A stretch of 64,000 bases of DNA from Ruegeria halocynthiae (lineage in GTDB: Bacteria > Pseudomonadota > Alphaproteobacteria > Rhodobacterales > Rhodobacteraceae), in contig NZ_FNNP01000004.1 of NCBI RefSeq assembly GCF_900106805.1, positions 124,001-188,000 of the forward strand, written 5' to 3'. The notes under the pieces are model-generated. The model made no database searches, was not told the origin of the DNA, and worked only from the letters and a program-made list of their open reading frames with translations. The position numbers were made by a program, and so were the translations under genes. Of this stretch, positions 31,227 through 41,705 are shown piece after piece (the first letter of the stretch is position 1; each line of letters starts with the position of its first letter).

Positions 31227-32240
31227 ATGATCCCCGGATCTGGAAACCTGATTACCGATGTCGCCGGTCTGAAGGTTGGCAATGCACAGGATGAGACCCT
31301 GAAATCGGGTGCCACCGTGCTGACAGCGGATCAGCCTTTTACTGCCTCGGTGCATGTGATGGGAGGTGCGCCGGGCACCCGGGAAACCGACCTTTTGGCG
31401 CCAGACAAATCCGTTGATCAGGTGGATGCAATTGTCCTGTCGGGCGGGTCGGCCTTTGGGTTGGATGCCTGCTCGGGTGTTTCGGACGCGATGCGGGCCG
31501 ACGGCCGAGGATTTCAGGTCGGAGAGGCAATCGTACCCATTGTTCCCGGCGCGATTCTGTTCGACCTGCTTAACGGCGGTGACAAGAACTGGACTGAGAA
31601 CCCCTATCGTGCGCTGGGCAAAGCGGCCTATCGCTCGGCCTCACAGCAATTTGATCTGGGCACTGCGGGCGCTGGCACCGGCGCTTTGGCGGCGATGCAA
31701 AAGGGTGGACTGGGGTCTGCCTCATTGGTGCTTGAAGATGGATTGACCGTCGGCGCTTTGGTGGCAGCCAACCCCTTGGGCAGTGTCACGACACCGGGCG
31801 ATTGTCATTTCTGGGCGGCACCGTTCGAGATTGGGGCCGAGTTCGGTGGGCTCGGGCCAGACCCGGCTTCTGGTCTGGGGCGGGCTCATGTCAGCCGCAA
31901 AGCCAAAGCGATGCATTCGGCGCCGCCGGACAAGGCAAATACGACGATTGCCATTGTTGCAACTAACGTTGCCCTGTCCAAACCGCAGTGCCAGCGGCTG
32001 GCGGTGGCGGCCCATGATGGCATCGCCCGCGCGATCGTCCCGGCGCACACGCCAGGGGACGGAGATCTTGTGTTTGGGGTCAGCACCGGTGCGCGCAGTG
32101 TTGATGCGGGCGCTCTGGCGATGATTGGCCATGCGGCGTCGATCTGTTTGGCTCGGGCTATCGCTCGCGCTGTTTATCTGGCGTCGCCCGCCGCAGGTGA
32201 TCTTCTGCCCTGTTGGTCGGACGTACATGACTTAAGTTAA
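31227..32240 (+). CDS. P1 family (DmpA-like) peptidase
   Basis: A 337-residue N-terminal-nucleophile hydrolase-like protein of the DmpA/L-aminopeptidase family. Supporting motifs are NLITDVAGLKVGNAQDE at the start, GGAPGTRETDLL, LSGGSAFGLDACSGV, and the autoprocessing segment TTIAIVATNVALSK, where the new N-terminal Thr would be formed. Members cleave N-terminal residues or beta-peptides. The ATG at 31227 fits the family start and has GAGG 5 bases upstream. It follows the SDR by 82 bases, with the palindrome between. Confidence 0.92.
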   Translation: MIPGSGNLITDVAGLKVGNAQDETLKSGATVLTADQPFTASVHVMGGAPGTRETDLLAPDKSVDQVDAIVLSGGSAFGLDACSGVSDAMRADGRGFQVGEAIVPIVPGAILFDLLNGGDKNWTENPYRALGKAAYRSASQQFDLGTAGAGTGALAAMQKGGLGSASLVLEDGLTVGALVAANPLGSVTTPGDCHFWAAPFEIGAEFGGLGPDPASGLGRAHVSRKAKAMHSAPPDKANTTIAIVATNVALSKPQCQRLAVAAHDGIARAIVPAHTPGDGDLVFGVSTGARSVDAGALAMIGHAASICLARAIARAVYLASPAAGDLLPCWSDVHDLS

Positions 32241-32354
32241 GGACGACCCGAGTTTCGCTGTGACACAGTGCCGTCACGCGGCAATCTGCGCGTTGACTCT
32301 CTGCTGTGCCAGCGGTCCATTCGGTGCAGCCAATTTGTATCGGAGCTAAATGCT

Positions 32355-32768
32355 ATGAATCGTATCCTCGCAACCGCAATTGTCGGCCTGCTGGCCCTTC
32401 CTGCTTATGCGGAAGGCGACGCCGAAGCCGGCAAGAAAACCTTCAATAAATGCAAATCCTGCCACCAAATCGTTGATCCGGCGGGTGAAGTGGTCGTCAA
32501 AGGCGGCAAGACCGGGCCGAACCTCTATGGTGTTGCTGGTCGTACTGCTGGGTCTGTCGAAGGGTTCAAATATGGCGACAGCATTGTTGCAGCGGGTGAA
32601 AACGGCTTGGTCTGGGACGAAGAGACCTTTGTCACCTATGCGCAGGACCCCAAAGCATTCCTGAAAGAATATCTGGGCGAAACCTCTGCCAAATCAAAAA
32701 TGACCTTCAAACTGAAGAAGGGTGCCGAGGACGTTTACGCCTATATTATAAGCGTTTCGGGCGAATAA
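32355..32768 (+). CDS. cycA: Cytochrome c2
   Basis: A 137-residue class I c-type cytochrome that shuttles electrons in the periplasm between the bc1 complex and terminal oxidases, or photosynthetic reaction centres where present. The signal peptide covers about residues 1-19 (ending AYA); the heme motif CKSCH is at 33-37, and the axial Met116 lies in KSKMTFKLKK. The patterns TGPNLYGVAGRTAG and DPKAFLKEYLG closely follow Rhodobacter cytochrome c2. GGAG lies 10 bases before the ATG at 32355. A strong terminator at 32800-32826 indicates a single-gene transcript. Confidence 0.95.
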   Translation: MNRILATAIVGLLALPAYAEGDAEAGKKTFNKCKSCHQIVDPAGEVVVKGGKTGPNLYGVAGRTAGSVEGFKYGDSIVAAGENGLVWDEETFVTYAQDPKAFLKEYLGETSAKSKMTFKLKKGAEDVYAYIISVSGE

Positions 32769-32799
32769 ACTCATATTCCTGAATATAAATCAGGTGCAA

Positions 32800-32826
32800 A
32801 AAGGCCGCAGCCCCTGCGGCCTTTCG
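32800..32826 (+). terminator. Intrinsic terminator after cycA
   Basis: A perfect 11-base stem AAAGGCCGCAG (32800-32810) and CTGCGGCCTTT (32814-32824) with loop CCC forms the signal. The symmetric A and T tails could allow use in both directions. Confidence 0.87.
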
Positions 32827-32913
32827 TGCGCTTGATCGAAGCCCCGATCAGCGTCACTTTGGAGGAAAACCGGTAGGCCTGCGCGAACCGGTGATCGCCA
32901 ACGGGAGACGACA

Positions 32914-33456
32914 ATGGGAATCTTGATCCCGGCCTGGGTTGACGGGGAATTGACGCCCGTCGACAAGCTGGAGGCCCATGAAAAGGGTCTGAGGCACAAG
33001 GCGGTGTCAGTCTTTGTCGTGCGCGGAACTCAGATTTTGCTGCAACGTCGGGCGATGGGCAAGTACCACACCCCCGGCTTGTGGGCGAATACCTGCTGCA
33101 CGCATCCGGATTGGGAGGAAAGCGCTTCGCACTGCGCTGTGCGTCGCCTGAGCGAGGAAATGGGCATAACCGGGCTGTATCCCGAATACCGGCACCGGTT
33201 GGAATATCACGCCGATGTCGGCAATGGTCTGATCGAGAACGAGGTGGTTGACGTTTTCCTGGCCCATGTGCGTGGCCCGCTGGATATCGAGCCTAACCCG
33301 GACGAAGTTATGGATATTCGCTGGGTCGACTACCACGACTTGCTGGCTGAGGTGAAACGGCACCCGGACCGTTTTACGCCGTGGCTCAAGATTTATCTAC
33401 ACAACCACGCCGACACGATCTTTGGTCCTGATCTGATTATCTCAGCCAATTCGTAA
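32914..33456 (+). CDS. idi: Isopentenyl-diphosphate delta-isomerase, type I
   Basis: This 180-residue Nudix-fold enzyme interconverts isopentenyl and dimethylallyl diphosphate in isoprenoid synthesis. Key segments are [34 protein letters not shown], with the catalytic Cys in TCCTHP, and RRLSEEMGI plus the glutamates of VVDVFLAHV. In photosynthetic relatives it belongs to carotenoid-supply genes, but here it stands between cycA and smpB. Length is typical for type I. Confidence 0.96.
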   Translation: MGILIPAWVDGELTPVDKLEAHEKGLRHKAVSVFVVRGTQILLQRRAMGKYHTPGLWANTCCTHPDWEESASHCAVRRLSEEMGITGLYPEYRHRLEYHADVGNGLIENEVVDVFLAHVRGPLDIEPNPDEVMDIRWVDYHDLLAEVKRHPDRFTPWLKIYLHNHADTIFGPDLIISANS

Positions 33457-33500
33457 CCCTGCCTTGCAAGGCGCGCACAAGCGGAATACATCAACGCGTC

Positions 33501-33977
33501 ATGGCCAAACCGAAGACAGACCCGAATTACAAAGTCATCGCCGAAAACCGGCGTGCGCGCTTCGATTATGCAATCGAGGAGGATCTTGAGTGCGGTCTTA
33601 TGCTGGAAGGGTCCGAGGTCAAATCCCTGCGCGCAGGTGGGGCGAACATCGCCGAAAGCTATGCATCGGTCGATGATGGTGAGCTGTGGCTGGTCAACAG
33701 CTATGTCGCGCCTTACGAGCAGGCGAAGGTCTTCAAACACGAAGAACGTCGTCGCCGTAAGCTGCTGGTGTCGCGCAAGGAACTGTCAAACCTGTGGAAC
33801 GCGACCCAGCGCAAGGGTATGACGCTGGTACCGCTGGTGCTGTACTTTAACCACAAAGGTCGGGCAAAGCTGAAGATCGGCATCGCCAAGGGTAAGAAGC
33901 TGCACGACAAGCGTGAAACGCAGGCCAAGCGGGATTGGTCACGGCAGAAGCAGCGCCTGATGAAGGACCACAGCTAA
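33501..33977 (+). CDS. smpB: SsrA-binding protein SmpB
   Basis: A 158-residue protein that delivers tmRNA to stalled ribosomes during trans-translation. Family features are [59 protein letters not shown], and a basic tail [16 protein letters not shown] that acts in the decoding centre. Length is standard. Its stop overlaps that of the convergent glpK gene by 4 bases. The tmRNA gene itself is not in this window. Confidence 0.98.
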   Translation: MAKPKTDPNYKVIAENRRARFDYAIEEDLECGLMLEGSEVKSLRAGGANIAESYASVDDGELWLVNSYVAPYEQAKVFKHEERRRRKLLVSRKELSNLWNATQRKGMTLVPLVLYFNHKGRAKLKIGIAKGKKLHDKRETQAKRDWSRQKQRLMKDHS

Positions 33978-35452
33978 AAAGCCATGGTCGCCTGAACCGC
34001 CCGCTGCCAGCGCGCATAGGCGGCGTCTCGGTCTGCCTCAGCCTTCACAGGTTCAAACCGGCGATCCAGATCCCAGGTCTCGGCGAATCCTGCCTGATCC
34101 GGGTAGACACCTGCTTTCATCCCCGCCAGCCACGCGGCACCAAGCGCGGTGGTTTCCTGCATCACCGGGCGGTCGACCGGTGCCCCCAGAATGTCGGAAA
34201 GCCCCTGCATGGCCCAATCCGACGCGCTCATCCCGCCGTCGACTCGCAGGGTGACATCAGCCTCGGCGCCCCAATCGCCCTGCATCGCATGCCACAGGTC
34301 CCGGGTTTGGAACGCGATGCTTTCCAGCGTGGCCCGCGTGATCTCGGCGCGGCCGGAATTGCGGGTCAGGCCAAAGATCGCGCCTCGGCAATCGGGTTTC
34401 CAATAGGGTGCACCAAGCCCGGTGAAGGCAGGAACAAGAACAACATGCTGGTTCGGGTCAGCCTGCGCAGCCAGCTCGCCGCTTTGTGGCGCGGCCTCGA
34501 TGATCTGCAATGCGTCGCGCAACCATTGCACGGCAGCACCCGCGATGAAGATCGAACCTTCAAGCGCATAGGTTTTCTGCCCGTCCAACTGATAGGCAAT
34601 GGTGGTGAGTAGGCGATTCTTGGATTCTACTTGCTGCGCGCCAGTATTGAGCAGCGCAAAACAGCCCGTGCCATAGGTGGATTTCATCATACCGGGTTGG
34701 AAACAGGCCTGCCCAATCGTGGCGGCCTGCTGATCCCCGGCCACGCCAAGAATCGGAATGTCGCCGTCGAATAGTGAGGTTGATCCGAAATCTGCTGCAC
34801 AATCCCGCACGTCAGGCAATAGAGCCTGCGGGATATCCAATAAGTCGCAAATCTCGCTGCTCCATTGCCCCTTGTGAATGTCAAACAGCAATGTGCGGGC
34901 CGCATTGGTGGCATCGGTGGCGTGCACACGGCCTTTTGTCAGTCGCCAGATCAAAAAGGTGTCGATGGTGCCGAACAGTAACTCTCCTGCGGCGGCGCGA
35001 TCACGCGCGCCAGGAACGGTGTCCAGCAGCCATTTGACTTTGGTGCCTGAGAAGTACGGATCCAGCAGCAGGCCAGTCTGGGCAGTTACGTCATCCTCGC
35101 ATCCCGCTTTGCGAAGACGTTCGCAGATTTTGGCGGTGCGGCGGTCCTGCCAGACGATCGCGTTGTGAATCGGGACCCCGGTGACGCGATCCCAGATGAC
35201 AGAGGTTTCGCGTTGATTGGTGATCCCTATTCCGGCGATCTGGGCGGCGGAGACACCTGCTGATTCCATCACTTCGCGGCAGACCGTCAGAACACTGTCC
35301 CATATTTCTTCGGCGTCGTGCTCGACCCAGCCCTCTTGTGGGAAATGCTGGGTGAATTCACGCTGTGCTGTGCCTACGCGCTGCATTTGCGCGTCAAACA
35401 GGATCGCCCGAGACGATGTGGTGCCCTGATCGATTGCCATAATATAGGTCAT
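33974..35452 (-). CDS. glpK: Glycerol kinase
   Basis: The 492-residue FGGY-family kinase makes glycerol-3-phosphate from glycerol and ATP. N-terminal [13 protein letters not shown] is the phosphate-binding segment, followed by [29 protein letters not shown] and [18 protein letters not shown], all typical of GlpK. Length fits the family. No other glycerol genes (glpD, glpF) are near, and no regulator is adjacent. Confidence 0.97.
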   Translation of the reverse strand: MTYIMAIDQGTTSSRAILFDAQMQRVGTAQREFTQHFPQEGWVEHDAEEIWDSVLTVCREVMESAGVSAAQIAGIGITNQRETSVIWDRVTGVPIHNAIVWQDRRTAKICERLRKAGCEDDVTAQTGLLLDPYFSGTKVKWLLDTVPGARDRAAAGELLFGTIDTFLIWRLTKGRVHATDATNAARTLLFDIHKGQWSSEICDLLDIPQALLPDVRDCAADFGSTSLFDGDIPILGVAGDQQAATIGQACFQPGMMKSTYGTGCFALLNTGAQQVESKNRLLTTIAYQLDGQKTYALEGSIFIAGAAVQWLRDALQIIEAAPQSGELAAQADPNQHVVLVPAFTGLGAPYWKPDCRGAIFGLTRNSGRAEITRATLESIAFQTRDLWHAMQGDWGAEADVTLRVDGGMSASDWAMQGLSDILGAPVDRPVMQETTALGAAWLAGMKAGVYPDQAGFAETWDLDRRFEPVKAEADRDAAYARWQRAVQATMAF

Positions 35453-35522
35453 GCCTGCGCCCCTCCCACTTTGGTTTTGCGGGACTTTAGCGCAAACACA
35501 AGCAAACGTGCCAGAGGGGAAA

Positions 35523-36374
35523 TCAGGCTGGCGAAACCGGCAGATTGTCGATCAGCCGTACGCCTTCGACCAAGGCGGCCGCGAACAGGCGCGCCGGTCT
35601 GTCGGTAATTGGCAGGAGCTTCAGCGTTTCAGCGCAGCGCAGTTGCAAATACTCTACCTCGCTGAAACCGGCGGCCAATAGATCTGCCTGTGCCTGCGGA
35701 GCCACCACGTCAAACTCTTCGCCGTCCTCCAAAGCCTGAACTAGCGCGCGCATGACCCGGTGTTTTACGGCGGCGATGACCAGACCTTTTTCTGATAACC
35801 GCTGATTGCGCGACGACATTGCGAGCCCCGAGGATTCTCGGACCGTAGGGCACCCAATCACCTCGATAGGGATATCCAAATCTCGGGCCATCCGGCGGAC
35901 AATCATAAGCTGCTGATAGTCCTTTTCGCCGAAATAGGCTCTATCCGCTTGCGTTTGCAGGAACAGTTTGGCGACAACAGTCGCCACCCCATCGAAATGA
36001 CCCGGGCGAAATTCACCTTCCATGACATCGGTCAGGCCCGAGACCGAAACTGTGGTTGCGAACCCCTCTGGGTAAATCTCATCCGGGTCGGGGACGTAAA
36101 TTGCGTCAATGTTGTAGGGCGCCAGCTTTCCCGCGTCTTCCTGTTCGGTGCGCGGATAGTTGGTAAGGTCCTCAGGGTTGTTGAACTGTTTGGGGTTTAC
36201 AAAGATCGTCACGATCACCCGGTCGCAGTCCGCCTTCGCAGCTTCGGCCAGGGACAGATGCCCCTGATGCAGCGCGCCCATAGTGGGGACAACACCGATT
36301 ACGTCTCTTTGCTGGCGCCATTCATGGGTCAGAGCGCGCAGGTCCGCCAACCGGCGCAAGATAGGCGCGGTCAT
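35523..36374 (-). CDS. panC: Pantoate--beta-alanine ligase
   Basis: The 283-residue cytoplasmic enzyme joins pantoate and beta-alanine with ATP, the last step of pantothenate synthesis. Class I synthetase-like motifs are [11 protein letters not shown] (HxGH) and [11 protein letters not shown], with [14 protein letters not shown] and [11 protein letters not shown] between them. It overlaps panB by 4 bases, forming a panB-panC operon read on the minus strand. Confidence 0.97.
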   Translation of the reverse strand: MTAPILRRLADLRALTHEWRQQRDVIGVVPTMGALHQGHLSLAEAAKADCDRVIVTIFVNPKQFNNPEDLTNYPRTEQEDAGKLAPYNIDAIYVPDPDEIYPEGFATTVSVSGLTDVMEGEFRPGHFDGVATVVAKLFLQTQADRAYFGEKDYQQLMIVRRMARDLDIPIEVIGCPTVRESSGLAMSSRNQRLSEKGLVIAAVKHRVMRALVQALEDGEEFDVVAPQAQADLLAAGFSEVEYLQLRCAETLKLLPITDRPARLFAAALVEGVRLIDNLPVSPA

Positions 36375-37210
36375 GATTTGGATCCTGTGGCGGGTGCCGT
36401 ATCGGCAAAGACATGTTCATCTGCCGGAAAGCTGCGCGCACGCACTTCAGCTGCGTATTCCGCAATGGCGGCCTCGGCCAGCGGTCCTAGATCAGCATAT
36501 CGTTTGACGAATTTCGGTTTGAACGCGGTGAAAAAACCCAGCATGTCATCGACTACCAGAATTTGCCCGTCACACCCGACCGAGGCGCCGATTCCGATCG
36601 TGGGAATCGCAATTTCAGAAGTGATCCGATCAGCCAAATTTTGTGGAACCTTCTCTAACACCACGGAAAACGCTCCTGCATCGGTAACGGCGTGGGCATC
36701 GGCCAATACGGCTTGTGCCTGTTCGTCGCGACCCTGAACCTTGTAGCCCCCCAACGTGTTGATCGATTGTGGCGTCAGGCCGATATGCGCCATCACCGGG
36801 ATACCGCGTTTGACGAGAAAGCGGATGGTTTCGGCCATTTCAACGCCGCCCTCCAGCTTGACCGCGCCCGCGCCGGTTTCGGACATCAGGCGTGCGGCGT
36901 TGCGAAAGGCCTGCGCCGGGTCATGTTCGTAGCTGGCGAAAGGCATGTCGACCACCATCATGGCATTGTCCAGACCACGGGCGACGGCCTGACCGTGCAT
37001 GATCATCATCTCCATCGTCACCCCAAGGGTCGAGGTCAGGCCGTGCAGCACCATGCCGACGCTGTCTCCGACCAGAACAAAGTCGCAATGCGCATCCATC
37101 AACCGCGCCATCGGTGTCGTATAGGCGGTTAGACTAACCAGTGGATCGCCGCCTTTACGGCTGCGGATATCCTCGGCGTTCGGGGCTTTCTTGTGGGCGG
37201 TGGCGCTCAT
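36371..37210 (-). CDS. panB: 3-methyl-2-oxobutanoate hydroxymethyltransferase
   Basis: The 279-residue TIM-barrel enzyme transfers a hydroxymethyl group from methylenetetrahydrofolate to ketoisovalerate to form ketopantoate. Recognisable patterns are [33 protein letters not shown] near the N-terminus, [12 protein letters not shown], and [24 protein letters not shown]. It is slightly longer than the E. coli enzyme. It is the first gene of the panB-panC pair, divergent from a peptide-type ABC transporter operon across a 171-base gap. Confidence 0.97.
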   Translation of the reverse strand: MSATAHKKAPNAEDIRSRKGGDPLVSLTAYTTPMARLMDAHCDFVLVGDSVGMVLHGLTSTLGVTMEMMIMHGQAVARGLDNAMMVVDMPFASYEHDPAQAFRNAARLMSETGAGAVKLEGGVEMAETIRFLVKRGIPVMAHIGLTPQSINTLGGYKVQGRDEQAQAVLADAHAVTDAGAFSVVLEKVPQNLADRITSEIAIPTIGIGASVGCDGQILVVDDMLGFFTAFKPKFVKRYADLGPLAEAAIAEYAAEVRARSFPADEHVFADTAPATGSKS

Positions 37211-37381
37211 GCTCGCTCCTCGCGGGGTTCATGTTGCAGTGCGGCATAGCAGATGCGACAGGGCCGAAGGAACCCCGGTTGCGCGAACAATCCCTTGATT
37301 GACCTTTGGTTTGCGGGGACATTGGGCGCAGACCGGCCCATAACGCGCAGGGCCAGCCATTTTCAGTGGGGAGAGATTTTC

Positions 37382-38869
37382 ATGACAAAGCAGCGCTTTC
37401 GCTTGTTCGCGTCGGCCCTGGCCCTTGGTGCCAGCCTGTTTGCAACGCAGGCCCTGGCCAAATCGGACATCATCATCGCCATGCAGCTTGAGCCGCCGCA
37501 TCTGGATCCGACCAGCGCCGCAGCTCAGGCCATCGATTCGGTCGTTTACACCAATATCTTCGAAGGGCTGACCCGCTTCATGGGCGACGGATCGGTTGTA
37601 CCGGGGCTGGCCGAAAGCTGGGAAATCTCAGAAGACGGTACCGTCTATACGTTCAAACTGCGCGACGGTGTGATCTTTCATGATGGCACCACAATGGATG
37701 CTGAGGACGTCAAGTTTTCTCTGGACCGTGCCACTGCCGAAGACAGCACCAATGCACAAAAGGCCCTGTTTGCGGGGATCGAGAGCGTCGAAGTTGTGGA
37801 CCCCCTGACTGTTCAGGTGACGTTGAAGGACCCAAACGGCAATTTCCTTTTCAACCTTGCTTGGGGTGATGCGGTCATCGTTGCGCCTGAAAGTATCGAG
37901 AATATCAAGACCAACCCGGTTGGCACCGGGGCTTTCACCTTTGCCGATTGGGTGCAGGGGGATAGCATCACTCTGAATCGCAACCCTGACTATTGGGGCG
38001 ATCAGCCCGCATTAGAGACTGCGACGTTCAAGTTCATCTCGGACCCAACCGCCGCCTTCGCCGCAATGATGGCGGAAGATGTGGACGTATTCGACAACTT
38101 TCCCGCGCCAGAGAACCTGCCACAGTTCGAGGCTGATCCGCGCTTTCAGGTCCTTGTCGGCTCGACCGAGGGTGAGACAATCCTGTCGACCAACAACAAA
38201 CAGAAACCCTTTGATGATATCCTCGTCCGGCAGGCCCTGGCCCATGCCATCGACCGACAAGCCATCATCGACGGAGCAATGTTCGGCTATGGCACGCCCA
38301 TTGGTACACATTTCGCACCACACAACCCGGCTTATATCGATTTGACCGGCAATTCAGCCTATGACCCGGAAAAAGCCAAGGCGCTTCTGGCAGAGGCCGG
38401 GTATCCCGATGGATTCGCGACCACCCTTCATCTACCGCCGCCATCCTATGCCCGGCGCGGAGGTGAGATCATCGCCGCCCAACTGGCCGAAGTTGGCATC
38501 AAAGCTGAGATCATCAATGTGGAATGGGCGCAATGGTTGGAAAGCGTGTTCAAAGGCAAGGAATTCGGTCTGACCATTGTCAGCCATACCGAGCCGATGG
38601 ATATCGGCATCTATGCCCGGCCTGACTATTATTTCCAATATGAAAGCACCGATTTTCAGGCTTTGATGGACACGTTGAATTCCACCACAGACCCTGATGA
38701 GCGCACCCGCCTGCTGGGAGAGGCACAGCGTCTGATAGCAACTGATTACGTCAACGGGTATCTGTTTCAGCTTGCCAAGCTCGGCGTGGCCAAGGCTGGT
38801 GTTCAAGGCCTTTGGGAAAACGCGCCCACCGCAGCGATCGACCTGACTGCCATCAGCTGGGACGAATAG
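37382..38869 (+). CDS. ABC transporter substrate-binding protein (DppA/SBP_bac_5 family)
   Basis: The 495-residue periplasmic binding protein has a Sec signal peptide (about residues 1-23, ending ALA), followed by the family-5 solute-binding pattern DIIIAMQLEPPHLDPTSAAAQAIDSVVYTNIFEGLTRF and WEISEDGTVYTFKLRDGVIFHDG. Members bind di- and oligopeptides, nickel or other small solutes; the ligand is not predictable. GGGGAGAG lies about 7 bases upstream of the ATG at 37382. It leads an operon with an unknown periplasmic protein, two permeases, a fused ATPase and an aldehyde dehydrogenase. Confidence 0.93.
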   Translation: MTKQRFRLFASALALGASLFATQALAKSDIIIAMQLEPPHLDPTSAAAQAIDSVVYTNIFEGLTRFMGDGSVVPGLAESWEISEDGTVYTFKLRDGVIFHDGTTMDAEDVKFSLDRATAEDSTNAQKALFAGIESVEVVDPLTVQVTLKDPNGNFLFNLAWGDAVIVAPESIENIKTNPVGTGAFTFADWVQGDSITLNRNPDYWGDQPALETATFKFISDPTAAFAAMMAEDVDVFDNFPAPENLPQFEADPRFQVLVGSTEGETILSTNNKQKPFDDILVRQALAHAIDRQAIIDGAMFGYGTPIGTHFAPHNPAYIDLTGNSAYDPEKAKALLAEAGYPDGFATTLHLPPPSYARRGGEIIAAQLAEVGIKAEIINVEWAQWLESVFKGKEFGLTIVSHTEPMDIGIYARPDYYFQYESTDFQALMDTLNSTTDPDERTRLLGEAQRLIATDYVNGYLFQLAKLGVAKAGVQGLWENAPTAAIDLTAISWDE

Positions 38870-38888
38870 GCCTAAGGGAGGTCTGCGC

Positions 38889-39905
38889 ATGGTCAGGTCA
38901 TTCCTCGTCGCACTAATTCTCGCGGCGCAGATCTTAGTTATGCCTGCTCGGGCCGATTCATCGCTTGGGCAGGCGGTAGCGTTGTGGCTGCAAGGCGACG
39001 ATATGCAGGCCCTTCCGATGCTCGCAGAACTTGCCGCTGAAGGTGACGTTGATGCGCGCTTGTTACTGGGACGGATTGAAACATCCGACCTGGGGCTTTC
39101 ACCTTACCGGCAATCACTGGGACCCGAGCGATCGCGAAAGCTATTCCGTCAGAAAGATTGGTCGGCCTTTGGGCAGTCGTGGTTAACGGTCGAGGCGCGT
39201 GCTGGAAACGAGCTGGCGCAAGCCTTACAGCAGGCCAAGCGCCCGGAGCCCGATCTCGATCTGATCGCCAAGCTTAACGCCTTTGGTGAACATCAGGCCA
39301 CCGACTATCCCACACGCATCGTCGCTCTCTATGGCGATGTGGACATGCGTGAGAAGTTGCTGGCCGACGATCAGGTCATGCAGGCCTTGAAACCTTACTT
39401 GACCTATCTGTCTCAAACCCCAGAACCACGCGGAGACGGTCTTGCTGCGCTGCGCCATATTCAACCTGAGCCGGTCGACGCAAGCTCGGATCAGGCGCTT
39501 GGCATGGCGGGTCTGCTGGCGCTTGGGTTGGGGTATGGTGATGTTTCTCCAGACAACCCATGGCGTGTATCGGTGGAAAGCTGGCTGATGTCCTCGGATT
39601 CGACCCGACCAATTGCGCAACTTTGCACCGAACATTGCGCCGATGACGCACCTGCCTGTGCTTTCGCATTTCTGGCTCTGACAGGCGGGTATTTCGAGGC
39701 CATCCGCATCGACAGCCCGCTTGAGACGGTAATCCCGCAAGAGGAATTTCTGGATAGCCCGCGTGCCCGACTGATGGTCCTGCGTCGCGCGGCGCTGGCG
39801 CGAACCGAGACCAACCTTGACTGGTTGTCCAGTACCGAGCCCGCCGCTGCGCTTTCGGCCTGTGCGATCAAACTGATCAACGAAGAGCGACAGGCCTACA
39901 AGTAG
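38889..39905 (+). CDS. Uncharacterised secreted protein in the ABC operon
   Basis: The 338-residue product has a clear signal peptide (about residues 1-22, ending ARA) and then helical, Sel1/TPR-like sequence such as AVALWLQGDDMQALPMLAELAAEGDVDARLLLGRIE. A cysteine-rich patch follows (LCTEHCADDAPACAF, near residues 241-255). I do not recognise a family. Its position, 19 bases after the binding-protein gene and before the permease genes, with an AAGGGAGG ribosome site, implies a role linked to that transporter, perhaps as an accessory factor in the periplasm. That role is inference. Confidence 0.85.
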   Translation: MVRSFLVALILAAQILVMPARADSSLGQAVALWLQGDDMQALPMLAELAAEGDVDARLLLGRIETSDLGLSPYRQSLGPERSRKLFRQKDWSAFGQSWLTVEARAGNELAQALQQAKRPEPDLDLIAKLNAFGEHQATDYPTRIVALYGDVDMREKLLADDQVMQALKPYLTYLSQTPEPRGDGLAALRHIQPEPVDASSDQALGMAGLLALGLGYGDVSPDNPWRVSVESWLMSSDSTRPIAQLCTEHCADDAPACAFAFLALTGGYFEAIRIDSPLETVIPQEEFLDSPRARLMVLRRAALARTETNLDWLSSTEPAAALSACAIKLINEERQAYK

Positions 39906-39945
39906 GTGCTGGACCCGTGCGATCCGCACACTTAACCTGTTACCT

Positions 39946-40893
39946 ATGCTACGTTATGCCCTCAAACGTCTGCTTTCTTTGACCCTGAGTCTTGCCGTTG
40001 CCTCGGTTGTCATCTTTGCGGTGATCGAAGTCGCGCCTGGCGATCCGGCGTCGTTCATGCTGGGGGTGAACGCACAGGCTGATACGCTGGCCGCGCTGAG
40101 GGCCGAGTTGGGCCTCGATGTCTCGAAGGTTGAGCGGTATTTCAACTGGGTCGGCGGGATGTTGGTCGGGGATTTCGGTACATCCTACACCTATCGCACG
40201 CCGGTGTCGCAGATGATTGCGGATCGGTTATGGGTATCTTTGCCGCTGGCTTTGTATGCGCTGACCCTGTCCACGCTGATTGCCTTTCCCGCTGGAATTT
40301 ATGCAGCCGCACGGCGCGGGAAACCGGGGGATGTAGCTGTCATGGGCGCGACGCAACTTGGGATTGCCGTGCCCAATTTCTGGTTTGCGATGATGCTGGT
40401 GCTGGTTTTTGCCATCAACCTGCGCTGGTTCAACGCCGGGGGTTTTGCGGGTTGGGAAGACGGTGTTTGGACCGGTCTGCATTCTCTGACCCTGCCAGCC
40501 ATCGCCTTGGCCCTGCCGCAGGCGGCGATCCTTGCGCGGGTCATGAGATCGGCGCTGTTGGACATTCTGGCCGAAGATTTCATGCGCACCGCACGTGCGA
40601 AGGGCCTATCGCGTCGTCAGGCGCTCTGGCGTCACGGAGTGCGGAATGCTCTGATCCCGGTGCTAACCATTATCGGGCTGCAATTCTCATTCCTACTGGC
40701 AGGCTCGATCATCATCGAACAGGTGTTCTATCTGCCCGGCCTCGGGCGGCTGGTATTTCAGGCGATCTCAGCGCGCGATCTGATTGTGGTGGAATCTGTC
40801 GTCATGCTGCTGGTCTTCGCCGTCATTATGGTGAACTTTCTGGTCGATCTGGCCTACGCCGCCGTTGACCCAAGGCTGAGGAGCAGGACATGA
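39946..40893 (+). CDS. ABC transporter permease (DppB type)
   Basis: The 315-residue inner-membrane subunit has six likely helices, starting MLRYALKRLLSLTLSLAVASVVIFAVIEVAPGDPA as in DppB, OppB and NikB. The cytoplasmic EAA loop, which contacts the ATPase, is AKGLSRRQALWRHGVRNALIPVL. It overlaps the next permease gene by 4 bases. It pairs with the DppC-type subunit that follows. Confidence 0.95.
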   Translation: MLRYALKRLLSLTLSLAVASVVIFAVIEVAPGDPASFMLGVNAQADTLAALRAELGLDVSKVERYFNWVGGMLVGDFGTSYTYRTPVSQMIADRLWVSLPLALYALTLSTLIAFPAGIYAAARRGKPGDVAVMGATQLGIAVPNFWFAMMLVLVFAINLRWFNAGGFAGWEDGVWTGLHSLTLPAIALALPQAAILARVMRSALLDILAEDFMRTARAKGLSRRQALWRHGVRNALIPVLTIIGLQFSFLLAGSIIIEQVFYLPGLGRLVFQAISARDLIVVESVVMLLVFAVIMVNFLVDLAYAAVDPRLRSRT

Positions 40894-41705
40894 ACCGCAA
40901 CCTGATCCTGGGTGCAGCGCTGTCGTCGCTGGTTCTGCTGGCGGCGCTCGTGTCGTTTGTCTGGACGCCCTTCAACCACGCAGCACTGGATATCCCGGCC
41001 AAGCTGCAACCGCCGAATGCACAGCACTGGTTTGGCACAGACCATTTCGGACGCGACATGTTCTCGATGATCATGGTGGGCGCACGCACGTCGATTGCGG
41101 TGGCACTGGTGGCTGTTGGGATTGGCATGGTGTTGGGCATCCCCATGGGCCTGACCGCTGCTGCACGCAAAGGATCATGGCTGGATGAGTTTATCATGCG
41201 CGGCAACGATGTGGTCTTTGCCTTTCCCTCACTGGTCATTGCCATCCTGATCACCGCGGTCTTTGGTGCCGGCGCCATTAACGCGATCATAGCAATCGGT
41301 ATCTTCAACATTCCCGTCTTTGCCCGCATCACGCGGGGCGCGGCCCTGTCACTTTGGGAGCGTGAATTTATCCTCGCGGCCCGGGTGTCGGGTAAAGGCA
41401 TTGCACGAATATCGGCCGAGCATATCCTGCCCAATGTTGCCAACCTGCTGATCGTTCAGGGCACTATCCAGTTCTCACTGGGTATTCTGGCCGAGGCGGG
41501 GCTGTCCTATGTCGGCCTTGGCGCGCAACCGCCCACACCAAGCTGGGGCAGAATGCTGGCTGACGCGCAAACAATGGTCAGTTTTGCCCCGCATTTGGCT
41601 CTGATTCCGGGTGTGGCGATCATTGTGACGGTGCTGGGTCTGAACCTTCTTGGAGATGGCTTGCGGGACTGGCTTGACCCTCGGATTAGGGTGGCGCGCG
41701 CATGA
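40890..41705 (+). CDS. ABC transporter permease (DppC type)
   Basis: A 271-residue inner-membrane permease of the OppC/DppC type, with the N-terminal periplasmic segment HWFGTDHFGRDMFSMIMVGARTSIAVALVAV and the EAA loop ARVSGKGIARISAEHILPN. The C-terminal LNLLGDGLRDWLDPRIR is a family hallmark. Overlaps of 4 bases on both sides show tight coupling with the first permease and the fused ATPase. Confidence 0.95.
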   Translation: MNRNLILGAALSSLVLLAALVSFVWTPFNHAALDIPAKLQPPNAQHWFGTDHFGRDMFSMIMVGARTSIAVALVAVGIGMVLGIPMGLTAAARKGSWLDEFIMRGNDVVFAFPSLVIAILITAVFGAGAINAIIAIGIFNIPVFARITRGAALSLWEREFILAARVSGKGIARISAEHILPNVANLLIVQGTIQFSLGILAEAGLSYVGLGAQPPTPSWGRMLADAQTMVSFAPHLALIPGVAIIVTVLGLNLLGDGLRDWLDPRIRVARA